Shown in pieces: positions 63,767-64,000 of a DNA stretch of 64,000 bases. The notes under the pieces were generated by a model. It had not been told where the DNA came from, made no database searches, and was given only the letters and a program-made list of their open reading frames with translations. Position numbers and translations under genes: made by a program. Origin of the DNA: Liolophura sinensis (taxonomy: Eukaryota; Mollusca; Polyplacophora; Chitonida; Chitonidae); contig NC_088300.1 in assembly GCF_032854445.1 (NCBI RefSeq), forward strand, positions 80,654,101 through 80,718,100, written 5' to 3'. Position 1 is the stretch's first letter. The number at the start of each line of letters is the position of its first letter.

Positions 63767-64000
63767 GTAAGTGACAGTTTGCTGCCTTGAAATATTCACC
63801 TAGCATTTTCCTGTCAACTCGAGAAACTTTTACTGCATTTAAATTGATGACTTCTGTATAAAATTTTCTGTAATTGGAAACTGTAGCCAGTTTTGACAGT
63901 TGACTTCCTCAGCAGTTCAAACCCACAGTGGAGTTTTTGAGTTGACAGAAGAAGTATTCTGAAGTACCTGAATGAATCACTTAATATACCAAAGCTGTTC

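Overview
This is a 64 kb piece of an animal nuclear genome, most likely a marine mollusc. The pointers are intron-split genes with metazoan protein content, decayed copies of a short dispersed element ending in an (AAATA)n-like tail that I know from molluscan genomes, a second dispersed element with a (CACT)n-type tail, frequent tacatgtacatgta words, and CpG-poor gene bodies. I cannot fix the class or species.

Left part (1 to about 6.3 kb): the C-terminal half of RUVBL2 (reptin), an AAA+ ATPase of chromatin-remodelling complexes, on the + strand. Seven exons encode Walker B, sensor 1, the LLDR segment and the sensor 2 arginine. One intron has a non-canonical GC donor. Three introns hold private minisatellites. 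Behind the stop codon lies an array of thirteen 109-bp units, eleven of which carry a perfect CRE octamer (TGACGTCA).

Middle (about 6.3 to 14.9 kb): an intergenic stretch clearly richer in CpG than the flanks. It holds a roughly 1.6-kb array of 48-50 bp units with two mobile-element insertions, a 60-bp array, a decayed reverse transcriptase of Penelope-like type with a YTDD motif, and a 108-bp array. No intact gene was recognised here.

Right part (about 14.9 kb to the end): one large + strand transcription unit. I infer a promoter and untranslated exon 1 near 14.9 kb, untranslated exon 2 at 24.2 kb, and the start codon in exon 3 at 47.47 kb. Six further coding exons follow up to 63.55 kb, and the gene runs off the window. 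The visible product (about 222 residues) is extremely rich in Arg, Glu and Ala, has a caldesmon-like N-terminus, and turns into a probable single alpha-helix. Its introns (9.2 and 23.2 kb in the leader alone) are filled with at least twenty-five unrelated minisatellite families.

Tandem arrays add up to roughly 20 kb, near 31% of the window by my boundaries. Almost all long open frames outside the listed exons are by-products of these arrays. Splice coordinates were read by eye from frame continuity and splice consensus; no alignment or transcript evidence was available.
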